Assembly (NCBI GenBank): GCA_030248215.1
Contig: JASANG010000089.1
Coordinates: forward strand, 248,001 to 312,000
Source: Enoplolaimus lenunculus
Taxonomy: Eukaryota; Nematoda; Enoplea; Enoplida; Thoracostomopsidae
Direction of reading: 5' to 3'
Length of the DNA stretch: 64,000 nt
In this document: positions 47,880 to 59,649 of the stretch, piece by piece
Layout of the letters: each line of letters begins with the position of its first letter
Numbering within the stretch: the first letter of the stretch is position 1
Position numbers and translations under genes: made by a program
The notes under the pieces: generated by a model
Seen by the model: the letters and a program-made list of their open reading frames with translations, nothing else
Database searches by the model: none
What the model was told of the DNA's origin: nothing

Positions 47880-48015
47880 TTAATTGATTTGTCGTGTGCA
47901 CTCTATTATTTTTTGTGAGAAATATAGCGTTTTTCCTGCTTTGGTAATCAGGAATTTAGGAAGTTTTTCCCCGTAGTGCCTACCGAATTGAATTTCTGGG
48001 TTCGCTGTGTTACAA
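47880..48015 (-). repeat. Fragment of a dispersed element starting TTGTAACACAGCGAACCC
   Basis: On the minus strand TTGTAACACAGCGAACCCAG is followed by AAATTCAATTCGGTAGGCAC; the same start is at 49552 on the plus strand. TGTAACA-type starts are common for LTRs, so an LTR edge is possible. No coding part. Confidence 0.5.
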
Positions 48016-48119
48016 ATAAATGAATGGAAAGTTGAACGGCAGAGGCACAAAAGTGTTTTAAATGCCAAATACGCACCTGCAAATCGTTTCCGACACAAAA
48101 TCGCTTAGAACCACAGCTT

Positions 48120-48338
48120 CAGAATTCAAATTTCAAATTCCAGTATAATATGATATTCAACATGACAATTTGGGTATGTTACCTCAAGTATGCAGACTTT
48201 TGAAAATATATAATATGATATTCGCAAATACAAATTTTCAAACACGATATAGGGTCTATAAGCAGACAAAATGTTACCCATTAGTTTGATAGAGACAAAA
48301 CGTGTCCCAGGCGCCCAGGTTATAACGTGAATCCCGCA
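48120..48338. mobile_element. Harbinger-like MITE, right part
   Basis: Ends TTATAACGTGAATCCCGCA followed by TAA; contains GGGACACGTTTTGTC-type subterminal repeat (AGACAAAACGTGTCCC) and TATAATATGATATTC. Mirrors the left half of the copy at 16.97 kb. Confidence 0.7.
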
Positions 48339-48341
48339 TAA

Positions 48342-49011
48342 TCTAACTTCCTTTTGCCCTATGTTAAATAATTACTTAATCATTTTTATCGGATTCAGGC
48401 AAGGACATAAAGTTCCGCGTGCTATTGTAACACAAAAAACTCGAATTATTACAAACAGGTAGGAATATTTTACATTTAAAAACGTTGTTATGATACGTTA
48501 ATTAGCAATGGTTTTAGTACCAAAAACTTAAAATTAACGGCCTGAAAACATGTTCCTAAATTATCTAGAGAAACCTCGAAAAAGTTTATTAGCCTAATTG
48601 GTCGATTTCTATTGTTGCTTTGTGGGATTTAAAACAAATTTTAAAAGACTGTAAAACTAGAGGCAACCAACAGAGGTTTGAATATTTGTGTTTTGTTTCT
48701 ATGGCACTGAGCATAAATAACTAGACATACAGTTGTGACCCGTTACTGTAGTGCAAAGTTTCATCTAGTTAAATTGAGTTTGAAACTGTTAACTCAAATA
48801 TTATAATTAATTATTTGTTGGGTTTTGTACTCATTATCGGGGTTTTGCTTTTCGGGGCCCAAAAACCTGTTATACCGACAAAGGCAGCTTAATTAAAAGT
48901 TTCGGTTTTGCACTAATTTATATAACTTTCGCTGAAAAAAATTAAAGTCTGCAAATAATTATGCAATTATAATCGTTTACAGCAATATTAAAAAGTGGTA
49001 GTTTTAGCGCC
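48342..49011. other. AT-rich stretch, nothing recognised
   Basis: No exon, repeat family or RNA gene could be supported. Confidence 0.5.
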
Positions 49012-50110
49012 GGATTAAAGGGGGCCCGGTGGGCCCGGGCGTTGGGCTTCCCACAAAAAGGGGCCTCCCACAACCGAAAACCAACGATGTGATTCAATTG
49101 ATAACAAGCCAACAAAAATTTTCGCGGACCACGGAGTTATACAAGCGGTGAAACATTCAATTGGGAAGCCCTCTCAAATCTGTTTGGGGCGGCGGACTAT
49201 TCTTACTCTAACGCTGGCTGCACCAATATGCGATTTTTGGAAAGTACTTATTACGTTGTTCGGCAGGGTTAGGGTGATACGAAATACTTTTCCAGACGTT
49301 GAGAAAGTTCTTCAATCTTATCTAATTTTCTGGTTCCTACAAGGTTAGGTCTGGGTAGCTAAACCTATACAATCTATCATTTGTGACTCCAAACTGACCA
49401 ATACTTCGCTTTTCGACCAAGAATGCCAAGTCTGTAGAACGTTTTGGAATCTTCAGAAATTTGTCTGGAAGACTGGATGTCCTCTTCCAGAGGAAAATCT
49501 GAATTGAAACTAAATGCAGAGGAAATTAAAGACTAGACGTTATTGTAACACAGCGAACCCAGAAATTCAAATCGGTCGGCACTCCGGAGAACGACTTCCT
49601 AACTAAGTTCAAAGGTTACCAAAGCAAACACAAACGGCTAATTCTCTTACAATAAAAATGACACGGTACGCCTACTGAATCAAATCAAGTTGATATCCCC
49701 ACGCCCAAAAGTGATTAAGTCAAGTAATTTAATAACTACGGCTTCCTTACGGAGCAAACTCGTAGATGCGCGTAGCATACGGTAAACACCGCACAGATAC
49801 CTAAGATTGGTTCAATTGCCACACCCGCAAATTTTTACAACAAAATTTAACTTGTGTAGGCAGAAAATTTCTCGCCTACTACGGGCTCCCAAATACTCAA
49901 AATATCCTCTACGCGCACTAATCACCAGGTATCCCACGACACAACTTTATGCGCAACCGTAAATTTTATATAAGCACAGGCACCGTAAGTTCAAAATAAT
50001 CCGTATAAATCGCCGGTACTAATACTTCGATAAGAAATTGGGCAGCGGTTCGCTCCCGTACAACTCTGAGCCCCACTCTTAACCTGCTCTACTTTTATAT
50101 ATTCGTGAAC
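49012..50110. mobile_element. Unclassified transposon debris
   Basis: Begins with GCGCCGGATTAAAGGGGGCC and GGGGCCTCCCACA, typical of termini of non-autonomous DNA elements. From 49552 it has the TTGTAACACAGCGAACCCAG start shared with 47.9-48.0 kb, continuing in a slightly GC-richer block to about 50.1 kb. Confidence 0.45.
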
Positions 50111-51380
50111 CGAAAGGTTAACTGAATTCTAAGAATTTTATATTACATTTTTAAAATTCCTCCAAAATTCTGGAAAACCAATAAATTTTACTTAACGACA
50201 GTTTTTTCTTACAAATTTCAACTTAAAAATTTTTTAAAATCTAACAAAAAATGTTTGGTCGGAAAAATTTAGTTTTTAGATGAAAATTTAAACTTTTAAA
50301 ATAGCTCAAAAATCTAAATTATGTTGTTTTGACCCAAGTAATTTATTTTAAAAACAAAATTGATCTTTCAAATCGCATAAAAAGTAAAAAAAATCCACTA
50401 TTTTGACGAAAATCCGTAATTTTCAAAACAAAATTTTAGTTAAAATTTACAAAAATTTACCTAAAAACAAAGTTTTAACCAGAATCTATAAATTTCAAAA
50501 CAAATTTTATTGTTTTAATTAAAATTTTAAAATATTTTCTGATATTTTGCCTTGAACTCAAAATTCTCAGCGATTTCAATTCAAAGAATTGAGAACAAAA
50601 AATTCCAAAAAAGGGAGCAGCATTATCAGAAAGCAGAAACATTTCACTAGATACTTGGAAAACCGAATCCCGATCAGGTTGAGATACTGCACATACAAAC
50701 TACTTATTAAAATTACGGATTTATGACTATCTACCAACTGTTTGCAGCTCCCGCCAATGATTCCCAAAATTGCAATAAATTTGCAAGGTGAACACTGTAT
50801 TAAAACTTTATGCACTACCGCATTATATTCTGTATACCGATAAATTCACACAATATTTGCAGTTTCAGATTCAGCTCTGTACACGCTCTATATGCTATGC
50901 ATGTCGAGGGAACGTACAACATGATGATCCAACCCAGCTATCACAACAACATGGAACGTACACAATGCACCCCATACATAAAATAACCACTGCTCCTACA
51001 TAACAATAATATACACATGATCGTAAACACATAGATACACCTTACCACAAATACACACATATACCTTCGTTTAAGATTACAAAAATTCGAACACAAGCTA
51101 AATTCCACAATTAGGGGGTACAGTAATAGACTAAAATCCAGAAAGAGGGGATAGCCTAAAAAATTTTTTGAACTGCTAATTCAGCTGAAATCTATGAACA
51201 AAAAATTCACAGGATGTATAAACTATAAATTACACCCCTCCAGTAACTAGTCCTGGCCCCCATGCTACAATATGTACTCTGGGAATTCCAGATTTGATAA
51301 ATATTATATATAAATTGTAGTTTTGTTGTATCTGGCTTCAGTTAAACTAAAGTTAACTCTGATTAAATTGGTAATATCTG
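50110..51380. other. Low-complexity A/T-rich stretch, then mixed sequence
   Basis: 50.13-50.56 kb is dominated by AAAATTT-type runs (A on the plus strand in excess). 50.8-51.06 kb is CA- and ACA-rich. No gene. Confidence 0.6.
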
Positions 51381-51386
51381 AGCTTA

Positions 51387-51526
51387 TGCGCGGTACACGT
51401 TACACCCGGGGTAGTTTGGGACACGTTTTGTCCATATTACACTATTGAGTAACATTTTGTATGCTTGTAGACCAAGTATCGTATTCAAAAATTTGTGTTG
51501 TCTGCTATTATCATAATGTGTTTGGC
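51387..51526. mobile_element. Harbinger-like MITE, left end only
   Basis: TTA then TGCGCGGTACACGTTACACC, GGGACACGTTTTGTCC and GAGTAACATTTTGT. It is cut off where the TA-target MITE sequence begins. Confidence 0.75.
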
Positions 51527-51820
51527 CCTGATAAAGATCCGGTACTGCAATTATCTGTTGAATTAAACGTTTGCTTGTCTTGTATCAAAAGCTTGAGCGA
51601 TAATGCAAAAGTGTACTGTAGAGTTCCGAACTCAACTTCATTTGGTCCTGGATTTATTTATGCACTACAATTACGAATAATTGACATTTATGAACTTTAG
51701 TTAGGGTTTAAAGACTCTATCCGCTTACGGACACTTATTAGGGATATGGACTCCTATTGATTAGGACTGAAAATGGGGTCCCCTCCTCTTATCACCCCCG
51801 TCTTATTCCGGTCACTATAG
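51527..51820. mobile_element. TA-target MITE copy 3, truncated
   Basis: Starts inside the family at ATCCGGTACTGCAATTATC and ends CCGGTCACTATAG, followed by TA. The missing ~80 bp at its start abut the Harbinger-like end, suggesting a deletion across both. Confidence 0.8.
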
Positions 51821-51829
51821 TACTTTATA

Positions 51830-53150
51830 TGTGGCTAAAAATTAATCCATAGCTCTTGGAAGCAGTTGAGAAGAGCATTGCGAGCGACGTAATCTTATAG
51901 CCGTCTCGACATTGAAGCAACAATAGCCTGCTTTTGTTATCGATAGCCAACTATCAAACTATATAAAAATTAAATCATACTACGGGTACATTTCAGAGAG
52001 AATTTTCAACGAGTGAACGAATACTGCGGAATACCAGGGTACGAACCAGGTAATTTAATTGTATATTTTGGCAAGAAGTAAAATTTAACTATGTCAGTTT
52101 AGTACTGCTTTTATCTCAGTATTACTCCTAAGGCTTTAGATTTTGAACCCTTACAAGAAAGTCTTAAAAATGATGCGGAGGACTTAAATACATATTTTGA
52201 CGAACTCAACTCCAGATCAAGTAAAAACATACATTTTAGGGGCTTGCATCCAAGTAGCATGATAATTTTTTCCGTGCAATCTCTCCTCAATTAAAATTTG
52301 ATTAGGCATTGTTTACCCAAAGAAAGTCAGACTTTGCCGGATATTTTCGTAATGGAAACATTCGCTATAGCGAACTTTAGCGTTTTGTGGATCTTTCTTC
52401 CGCGTCCGGGCGCTATAGTCTCAGTCATGTGGAACATAACAGTTTCGAAAATTTCAATAAAGTGGGTAAAGCGTCCCATGGCCCTTTAGACTAGTGTTCT
52501 GCAATTACAACTTTTTTACTGGCCGGCCGGTCAATATAAAAATGTTAAAAATTATCAAGCATTTTTATAATGATTTGGAGAGCAATAGTGAAAACGTGTT
52601 CCTACATTTTTGAAACTTCGAAGCATAATTTTGCTAGAAAATATAGTGCTCCAATGTTCATGTAAATGAATATGTAAAAACGCATTAACTTTAAATCACT
52701 AAGTCTGAGTTGGGACTATCAGAACCAGATTGAGTTACGACTATCAGAACTCATAATTACGAATTGATTCAATCATTTTGATTCAATTAACTCCCTTGAA
52801 TCAACCCAACGTAAAAACCTACTCAACTCCGAATTGGTAGAAGTTAACAGACATTAGCTAGATTTTGCATTGCATTTTGCTACCAATTTAGCTCAACCGT
52901 AAAAATACATTTCAACTTGTTTCTGCTCTTTGCAAATTTCTTTCTTTTGCAGTTTGGGAATACATTGTTTTTGATGGAATTTCGGGGCACTAAACTTCTA
53001 GTTCTTTTTACTATTGTCAAAAAATATTTATATATAGGTTTTGGTTTATTGGTTAAAAATCTCCATGACTACCTCTAGTCTAAATACTTCGAAATCCCCT
53101 CTTGTATAAATACATCCATCGGAACATAATAACGATTTGGCTCCTCATTG
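51830..53150. other. AT-rich stretch, nothing recognised
   Basis: Open frames present are short and without motifs. No repeat family recognised. Confidence 0.5.
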
Positions 53151-53151
53151 T

Positions 53152-53716
53152 TAGTATATGCGGTGTAGCTTGTGTATGTGCAGAGTGTGTAATGTTAAGA
53201 CACATACATACTCGTGCACATATAGCACGAGCGGTAATTATGATATCGGCCGTGTGGTGTAATGGGTAGCGCGCTTGACTCGTGAGCGAGAGGTCCGAGG
53301 TTCGATTCCCGGCGTGGCCATATCTGTCGGAGAAATTAAGGGGAAAACCAATTATATTCGCAGTACTTTGGGGAAAGGGGTCGTCCCGACCGTGCAGTTC
53401 TAAAATAGAGGTCCCACCGAGATGGGCGCTGTAAATTGCAGGCCCATGGATTCGGATAGTTTGGATTCGCGGTCCGGGCCGACCGCCTAAAGAAGGGCGA
53501 ATGTTAGTATATGCGGTGTAGCTTGTGTATGTGAAGAGTGTGTAATGTTAAGACACATACACACTCGTGCACATATAGCACCAGTGGTAATTATGATATC
53601 GGCTGCGTGGTGTAATGGGTAGCGCGCTTGACTCGCGAGCGAGAGGTCTGAGGTTCGATTCCCGGCGTGGCCATATCTGTCGGAGAAATTAAGGGGAAAA
53701 CCAATTATATTCGCCC
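53152..53716 (+). mobile_element. tRNA-derived SINE dimer, second locus
   Basis: Two units in the plus orientation with tRNA-like heads at 53248-53319 and 53601-53672 (A box TGGTGTAATGG, B box GGTTCGATTCC). The anticodon-loop triplets would be CGT and CGC. Body and leader match the minus-strand dimer at 10.5-11.2 kb. Varying anticodon triplets at four copies argue against working tRNA genes. Confidence 0.8.
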
Positions 53717-53984
53717 GTGATAATTTCAATTAAATTTCGATTTTTTAAGACTTGAATATATATACTTTCATTCTTTGTGATATTATATGGACTTCGCCGG
53801 AGCGGAATTATAAATGTATTTTCAACAGTTCAGAAATCTATATTTTTCATCTATATATTACTTTGTAAAAGCGACACGCTGAGTTGAATTGCGTCATTTT
53901 TTGCGTTTGCTGACTGGTTTAGCGCACCTGATTTAATAATAATTTAACGAAACAAATGTAGGAGGAAAATTTTCTGTAACAACC

Positions 53985-54731
53985 AAAGCTTTGAATCAAT
54001 TTTGTGCTTTTTCTCTCTCAGGGGGAGGGTGCGGCTTCCATGAACGTTCCACAAGATTGCTAGATTTGAGAGCTAGCCTTTGAATAATTAGTATCATACT
54101 CGGTTGGGCTTGGCGTCTCATATTAAATCAAGAGCGGTCAGAATTTAAAAGGACACCCAGTATGTAAGTAAGTAAATTTTGTTTACATTAAAGGTAGTAA
54201 ATTTTGTATTTGACGGTGCGTATTCGATGCAAATTTTTCACTGTGTTAACTTTGAGATAATTTAAGGATATGAAGTTATTATTCCGATAAATATCAAGCT
54301 TCCGCATTTAGGAAGAACACTAAGCAGGATGGCGTTGTTGCCGCCTCAGCGCCACAGTTGCTTTTGTGGGGTTTAAATTCAAAAGTTGTGAGCTCATGGG
54401 TTCTGTGTCATGGGAATTTCAAATGTGCCTTATACAGATTTCCAGATTTGCAAGCTAGCATTTTACTAATTAGCATCATATTCAGTTACGATTGGCGACT
54501 TTTATTAAAACAAGAGCGATCAGTTTCTAAAATGACGTCCGATATGTAATCTCGCGCAGCGACTTAGTTGTATATATAATATAGTAGCTTTTGTTTTTAC
54601 AAAGGTAATAAATTTAGTACTTAAGTAATTAATTAGTGCTTAATGGTGCGTTTTCGATGCAAATATTTCACCGAGCTAAAGTTTGAGATAATTTAAAGAT
54701 ACGAAGTCACTATTCCTATAAATGTCACGCT
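53985..54731. repeat. Diverged tandem duplication, ~350-bp unit
   Basis: Two copies share AGATTTG-AAGCTAGC, TTAGTATCATA-TC-GTT, GGTGCGTATTCGATGCAAAT and TTGAGATAATTTAA-GATA. The second begins about 54.35 kb. Origin unknown. Confidence 0.65.
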
Positions 54732-55117
54732 AAACTTAAGTTCTTCCTTTAATTTTTATATGTCTTAAGAAATCACAGTTTTATATCATCATGAAATTAT
54801 TCAAAATGTGGTTTAATATTTAACTCAGTTTTGAATTCAGAACTTGTAGGGAGCAAAATAATAGACCGTGTTTATAATACAAAAATTAAAACGAAAATCC
54901 TGTATGAACATAAATTTTTACTTTAATAACATGGATGTTTCTAGTGGAATAGGATATCGGGTTTTACTAAAGTGACATGTAATTTGTCTCGTTTCGGTGA
55001 ACAAAATGTGGTGGAAGTCTGTTCAATAGAATCACATTAGCGTTGCACTTATTCTAGCCACGTCTAAAAAATTTTTGAGCAATCAGCGTGTTATGAAAAA
55101 CATCAGTCTGTTGTCTG

Positions 55118-56022
55118 AAGGGGGATCTCCATTTTGAGTCTGAATCAATCGGAGTCCGTATCCATAATAAGAGTCCGTAAGCGGGTAGAGTCCCAAAACC
55201 CTAATTAGAGTTCATAAATGTCAATTAACCCTAATTGTAACGCAAAAATGACTCCAGGACCAAATAATTTAACCCTTTCTCGCATGAATATGTTCTATTT
55301 CCCCGGAGACCTACTTTTATGCTAGGACTCGAACTCCAGTGACTTTAGTGGGAGGCGTATACCCTCACCACTCAGCTATAGGAGCTTGACGCTGGAGTCC
55401 GAGGGGGCTCTCACGTCTTGTGGTGATTTAGTACTATGTATACGTATTGCAATTGTTAAACACGGTGCAATATATATTATTTAACGTATATACACTGCGC
55501 TGAGTTGCCTATATTCAACTCAATGTGAGAAGGGGTTATAGATAGTAAACTGAAAATTTTTCGCTTAACCCTTTATCACATGAAAATTTTCTATTTCCCC
55601 GGAGACTTACTTTTATGCTAGGATTCGAACTCCAGTGACTGGAGTGGGAGGCGTATACCATCACCACTCAGCTATAGGAGCTTGACGCTCAAGACCGCGG
55701 GGACTCTCACGTCTTGTGGTGATTTAGTACTATGTATACGTGTTGCAATTGTTAAACACGGTGCAATAGTTCGAAACTTTAAAGCGTACTAAAATTTTGA
55801 AAGTACATTCTTAAGTAAAACCGTATATTATCGCTCAAGCTATCGAAACAAGACAAATAAACGTTTCATTCAACGGATAATTGCAGTTCGGATATATCAG
55901 TAACGAAGGGCGGCGGAGCGTGGGTTAAAAATAAATAACAGTCCGTACCGAATCACAAGGCGGGTACCCTCTGGAGAGGCCAAATAAATATCAGTCCCAC
56001 CCTGTTATTCGGGTCACTACAG
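55118..56022. mobile_element. TA-target MITE copy 4, split by an insertion
   Basis: Left part 55.12-55.27 kb and right part 55.77-56.02 kb are continuous with the family consensus across AATAATTT / AGTTCGAAAC. The right end reads TTCGGGTCACTACAG followed by TA; the left terminus is eroded. About 500 bp of a different repeat lies between. Confidence 0.85.
55268..55768. mobile_element. TTAA-target (piggyBac-like) MITE with tRNA-like module, one and a half copies
   Basis: First copy: TTAA, then CCCTTTCTCGCATGA, with the opposite end ATGTGAGAAGGGG at about 55.54 kb followed by TTAT. Second copy starts TTAACCCTTTATCACATGA at 55566 and stops early. Each carries a tRNA-like segment on the minus strand (about 55311-55385 and 55608-55681) with A box TAGCTGAGTGG and B box GAGTTCGAGTCCT. 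TTAA targets and CCC starts are typical of piggyBac. Confidence 0.65.
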
Positions 56023-56029
56023 TATATGT

Positions 56030-59000
56030 CCACCAGGACACATTTATGTCCGTAAAGCGCGAAAATGCAGCATATGAATATATAAATTGATTTCAGATTT
56101 GAAACTTTGCCACGAGATTCAATGTAAATTACATATGGAAGTTGTTCGGTTGACTCACCAGGTTTCGTCGACATTGGGGGCAAAGTTTATTAGGGAGCTC
56201 AAAGTTGAAAACATGCATTTACTGGATGATTTAATACAAGAATACGTCTAGCTTCAACCTCGCTTTGCTCGCGAGGTTGCTGCAATTGATATGTTTGGAT
56301 GTCAGAAAAACTAAAAGCATCTTGGGATTTAATACATTCTTACAAAAAACACGTGTGACTTATTTAGCTCGCTCAACTTATGAGTTTCTGATGTTCTGAT
56401 GACCTCCTCCGGTTATTCCATGCCAAAACATAAATTTTTTAAAAAATCGAGTTTTAAGGTCCCGAATTCTTGCACTGGACTCAAAATGTTTTTCTCGAAA
56501 ATTTATACAAATTATATACTATTTGACACTAGTTGCTGAGCTAAAAGGAGTATTGTTAAATGTTTTCCCAATCAGACGTCTACCTAAACGAGTCACTGAT
56601 ATATAATTTGTCCAACTTATCGAAAAAAATTTTAGTGTGCCAGGGGACTGAACTTGTGGCCTTAATATAATTTTCAAAAATTCAGATTTGGGCATGGAAT
56701 GACCATGGGATGTCGTCAGAAGCTCAAATAGGCAAAACTATCAAAATGCAAGCATTTTTGGGCAAACGACGGCTAAGGGTGGGATAACCGATCACTCAAA
56801 CAAAAAATGAATTTTTTTCATTTTTTTCCGTTTTTTCCGGTCATAATTTTTTCCGAAAAAATAACCCTGGTTATTACCGTGAGGCTGTTGATCGACAAAA
56901 TTGGTGATTTATTAGCCGCAAACGCCGTGTTTTGTGACACAAGGCCTTGGGTAAAAAACACAGTTTTAGCTAAGGACACTGCGCATACATGCCAAAGGTA
57001 TTTGGGTTCACAGAAGAATTCGTTTGAAAGCAACATTTGTTTATACATTATATATTCACCAATAGCCATAGTAAGCAGTGTCTAAGGCAGTTTGCACTGA
57101 GTCCGCAATTTGATCACGTCCGAATCCGTTGCTAATCTGTCGAATCCGGTTTCGAACCTTGCATTTTGCAGGTTTCCAAAATATCTAAAATTTGTTTCGG
57201 AACTTCAGCGCAATGCCAGCCGCAATAATTTCACCGTTGATATATTTTGTGCCCGACCTCAGTTCTCAGGTTTGTGACCTGAAACAAAGATATTGATTTG
57301 TAACAAGTTATTTTAAAAAAATTATTCTTTAAAAATGAAAAACATATTGTCGAACATTCTTGAATCCGACTTTTGGATTCGGCTTTTTCACAACCGAATT
57401 CAAATTTGAACCCCAAAGATTTTCCGAATCCAAAAGCGAAACTTAACTCTCGTTGACACCCTGATTTAACGTTGAACCGTGTTGGTACGCATGCGTGCAG
57501 TTTCAAGTTGTGTAAATATCCTCATCACATCGCGTTATTTTGGTTGTTGATGAAGTAGCAAACATAATCGTGAGCAGTGTCTTGCAAGAAACAGAGGCGT
57601 TATTTAACTCTGACAACATTACGCTGCCGACTGCACTAAAAGAACGACTCGAAATTCTAAAGAATCCAATGAACAATTTGCGGATCATAAGCTCAAAAAA
57701 TAAACTGTGAAACAAAATGCATAATAATATCCAGAGAGGGGTTGCAACGAATTGCGATTCCGGCTAAAATTCCGAAAAAATTGGATTCCGATTCCAATTC
57801 CAACTGACTTCTATTCCGATGCTGTAATTCCTATTTTTCGGTTATGAGTTTTTTGGCTGAACTTAAATTTTGCCTATTTTTTCGTTTGTTTGCAAATCTG
57901 TTTGTTCAGAGTAAATTATTTCGCTGATTGTCAAAATGTGACTGCAATTGAAAGCCTTAAGCTCTACCTTGAAACGAATAACAAAATCTAAACTTAAAAT
58001 TCTCTTCATAGCGGCAAGCAGTGATGTTAGCCCCACTAGTTCTCAAATATAGCGCGATCTTTGGTTCAACAGTATCCTTACTGTAACGAAAACGGCACTC
58101 CATTGAATTGGTTGATTTCCAAAAATCATGGTTCTATGGTTTATGATTTCATAAGACTTCATATTTAAAGTTTTGAAATGCTTGAAATGCTTAATTTCAT
58201 TTAAACTTAAGGCCAAGTTGTTCCTGTGCTTTGAGAATTGACAGACTGCTCTTAGAATTGGCAGGCTTCGATTAATATCATAATTTTACAGGTTAGTTGA
58301 GCGCTAAAGCACAGTCAGCTATACATGCATTTTTTACTGAAACTGCGAACAATACAGACAAACGTACTGCAATAAAAAGTCAAAAGTCATACACCTCTAG
58401 TTTTTGATATAATTACTAAAACTTAAATTACGATTCCGATTCCGCTTCCGACAAAATTTACTTCCGAGTGGGACCCTGTTCCAGAGGAAACAAATATGAT
58501 TAGGTTCGTGGTTCGAAACAAAACGAGCAAATGTTGAGCGAGTTCGGCATGCTGAGATCGAACAATCTTATCATTATATTTAATCGGGTACGTGTTGAAA
58601 AGTCTTACCATCAACTGATCTTGCCAATTTTTGTATGGAAGTTGGTATACGTAGCGATAATGCGATTACAACATTTAGTGATGGGCAAAAATGTGGTAGT
58701 GGATTTCGTTCAATACCTATAAACATCAGAGTTTCACCGTTTTGTAAATCCGTTCGGGTTTTTATTTTAATCAATTAAGACTAACAAAACTCATGTTTTA
58801 GTAGTTAACTTAAGTATGTATCGAAGTGAGACCGAAGGTGAAAAATATTTTAGCCCAAGGAAAACTGGCTGAATTTCCCGGAACCGGATGAAAGCCGGAG
58901 ATGACATATGATTTGGTAGTTAAAATTTTGGCAGTTATACTTCAGTCATCAGTAAATGGCGGTAGTACGTTCTTATTTACAAGCACTAAGTGAAAAAATA

Positions 59001-59540
59001 ACAAAATGGTCAAAATCTCGGGCACAAACACTGCTGGAACCAAAATCATATGTCAAACTTTTGTAAATTTATAGCCAAATGCACTCTCGCTGTTATACGT
59101 TGGTATTCAAGATAGTGTTTTTCCAGTATTGACACACAAGAAATTAGTGATAAACCGAAACTTCAATTATAAACGAGCGTTTCGACAATTATTTATAGAT
59201 ATTCATTAAACCTTGTGCTAACAAACTGGGTATTACAGAGGTTGGTCTTCAAACATGTGGTACAATTTTGTACATCTGCGTAAATAGTTTAGCGTAGACG
59301 GCACATTATGTGCATGTTGCCCACTGGCGATATCTGCACCCCAATTCATTTTTTGTTGAAATGATTTACAGTCAGTTTTTTATTGAATTAATTACATTCA
59401 ACTTTATTTAGGCCACAGGCGAAAGTATCATTGAAGAACTGCGGGAAAGATGCAATAAGCACCAGCTATATCTTATGGTGTTTCCCGATGGAGGCACAAT
59501 GACGAGTATGATATGTCAAATGTTTTTGGTTTTCACTACA
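56030..59540. other. Mixed non-coding stretch with scraps
   Basis: 57520-57710 (+) holds a short open stretch (text includes FNSDNITLPTALKERLEILK) that looks protein-like but matches nothing I know. GATTCCGATTCC-type low complexity occurs at 57.76-57.82 and 58.43-58.46 kb. No exon with splice sites is supported. Confidence 0.4.
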
Positions 59541-59544
59541 ATTA

Positions 59545-59640
59545 TGCAGGGTTCACGTTAAAACCGGGGCAGGCGGGACACGATTTGTCCCATGTTGATT
59601 CGACGTCAACATTAAAATTCAAGTATGTATAAAACTATAT
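59545..59640. mobile_element. Harbinger-like MITE, left end only
   Basis: TTA then TGCAGGGTTCACGTTAAAAC, GGGACACGATTTGTCCC and GATTCGACGTCAACAT. Confidence 0.75.
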
Positions 59641-59649
59641 TCTGGTTTG

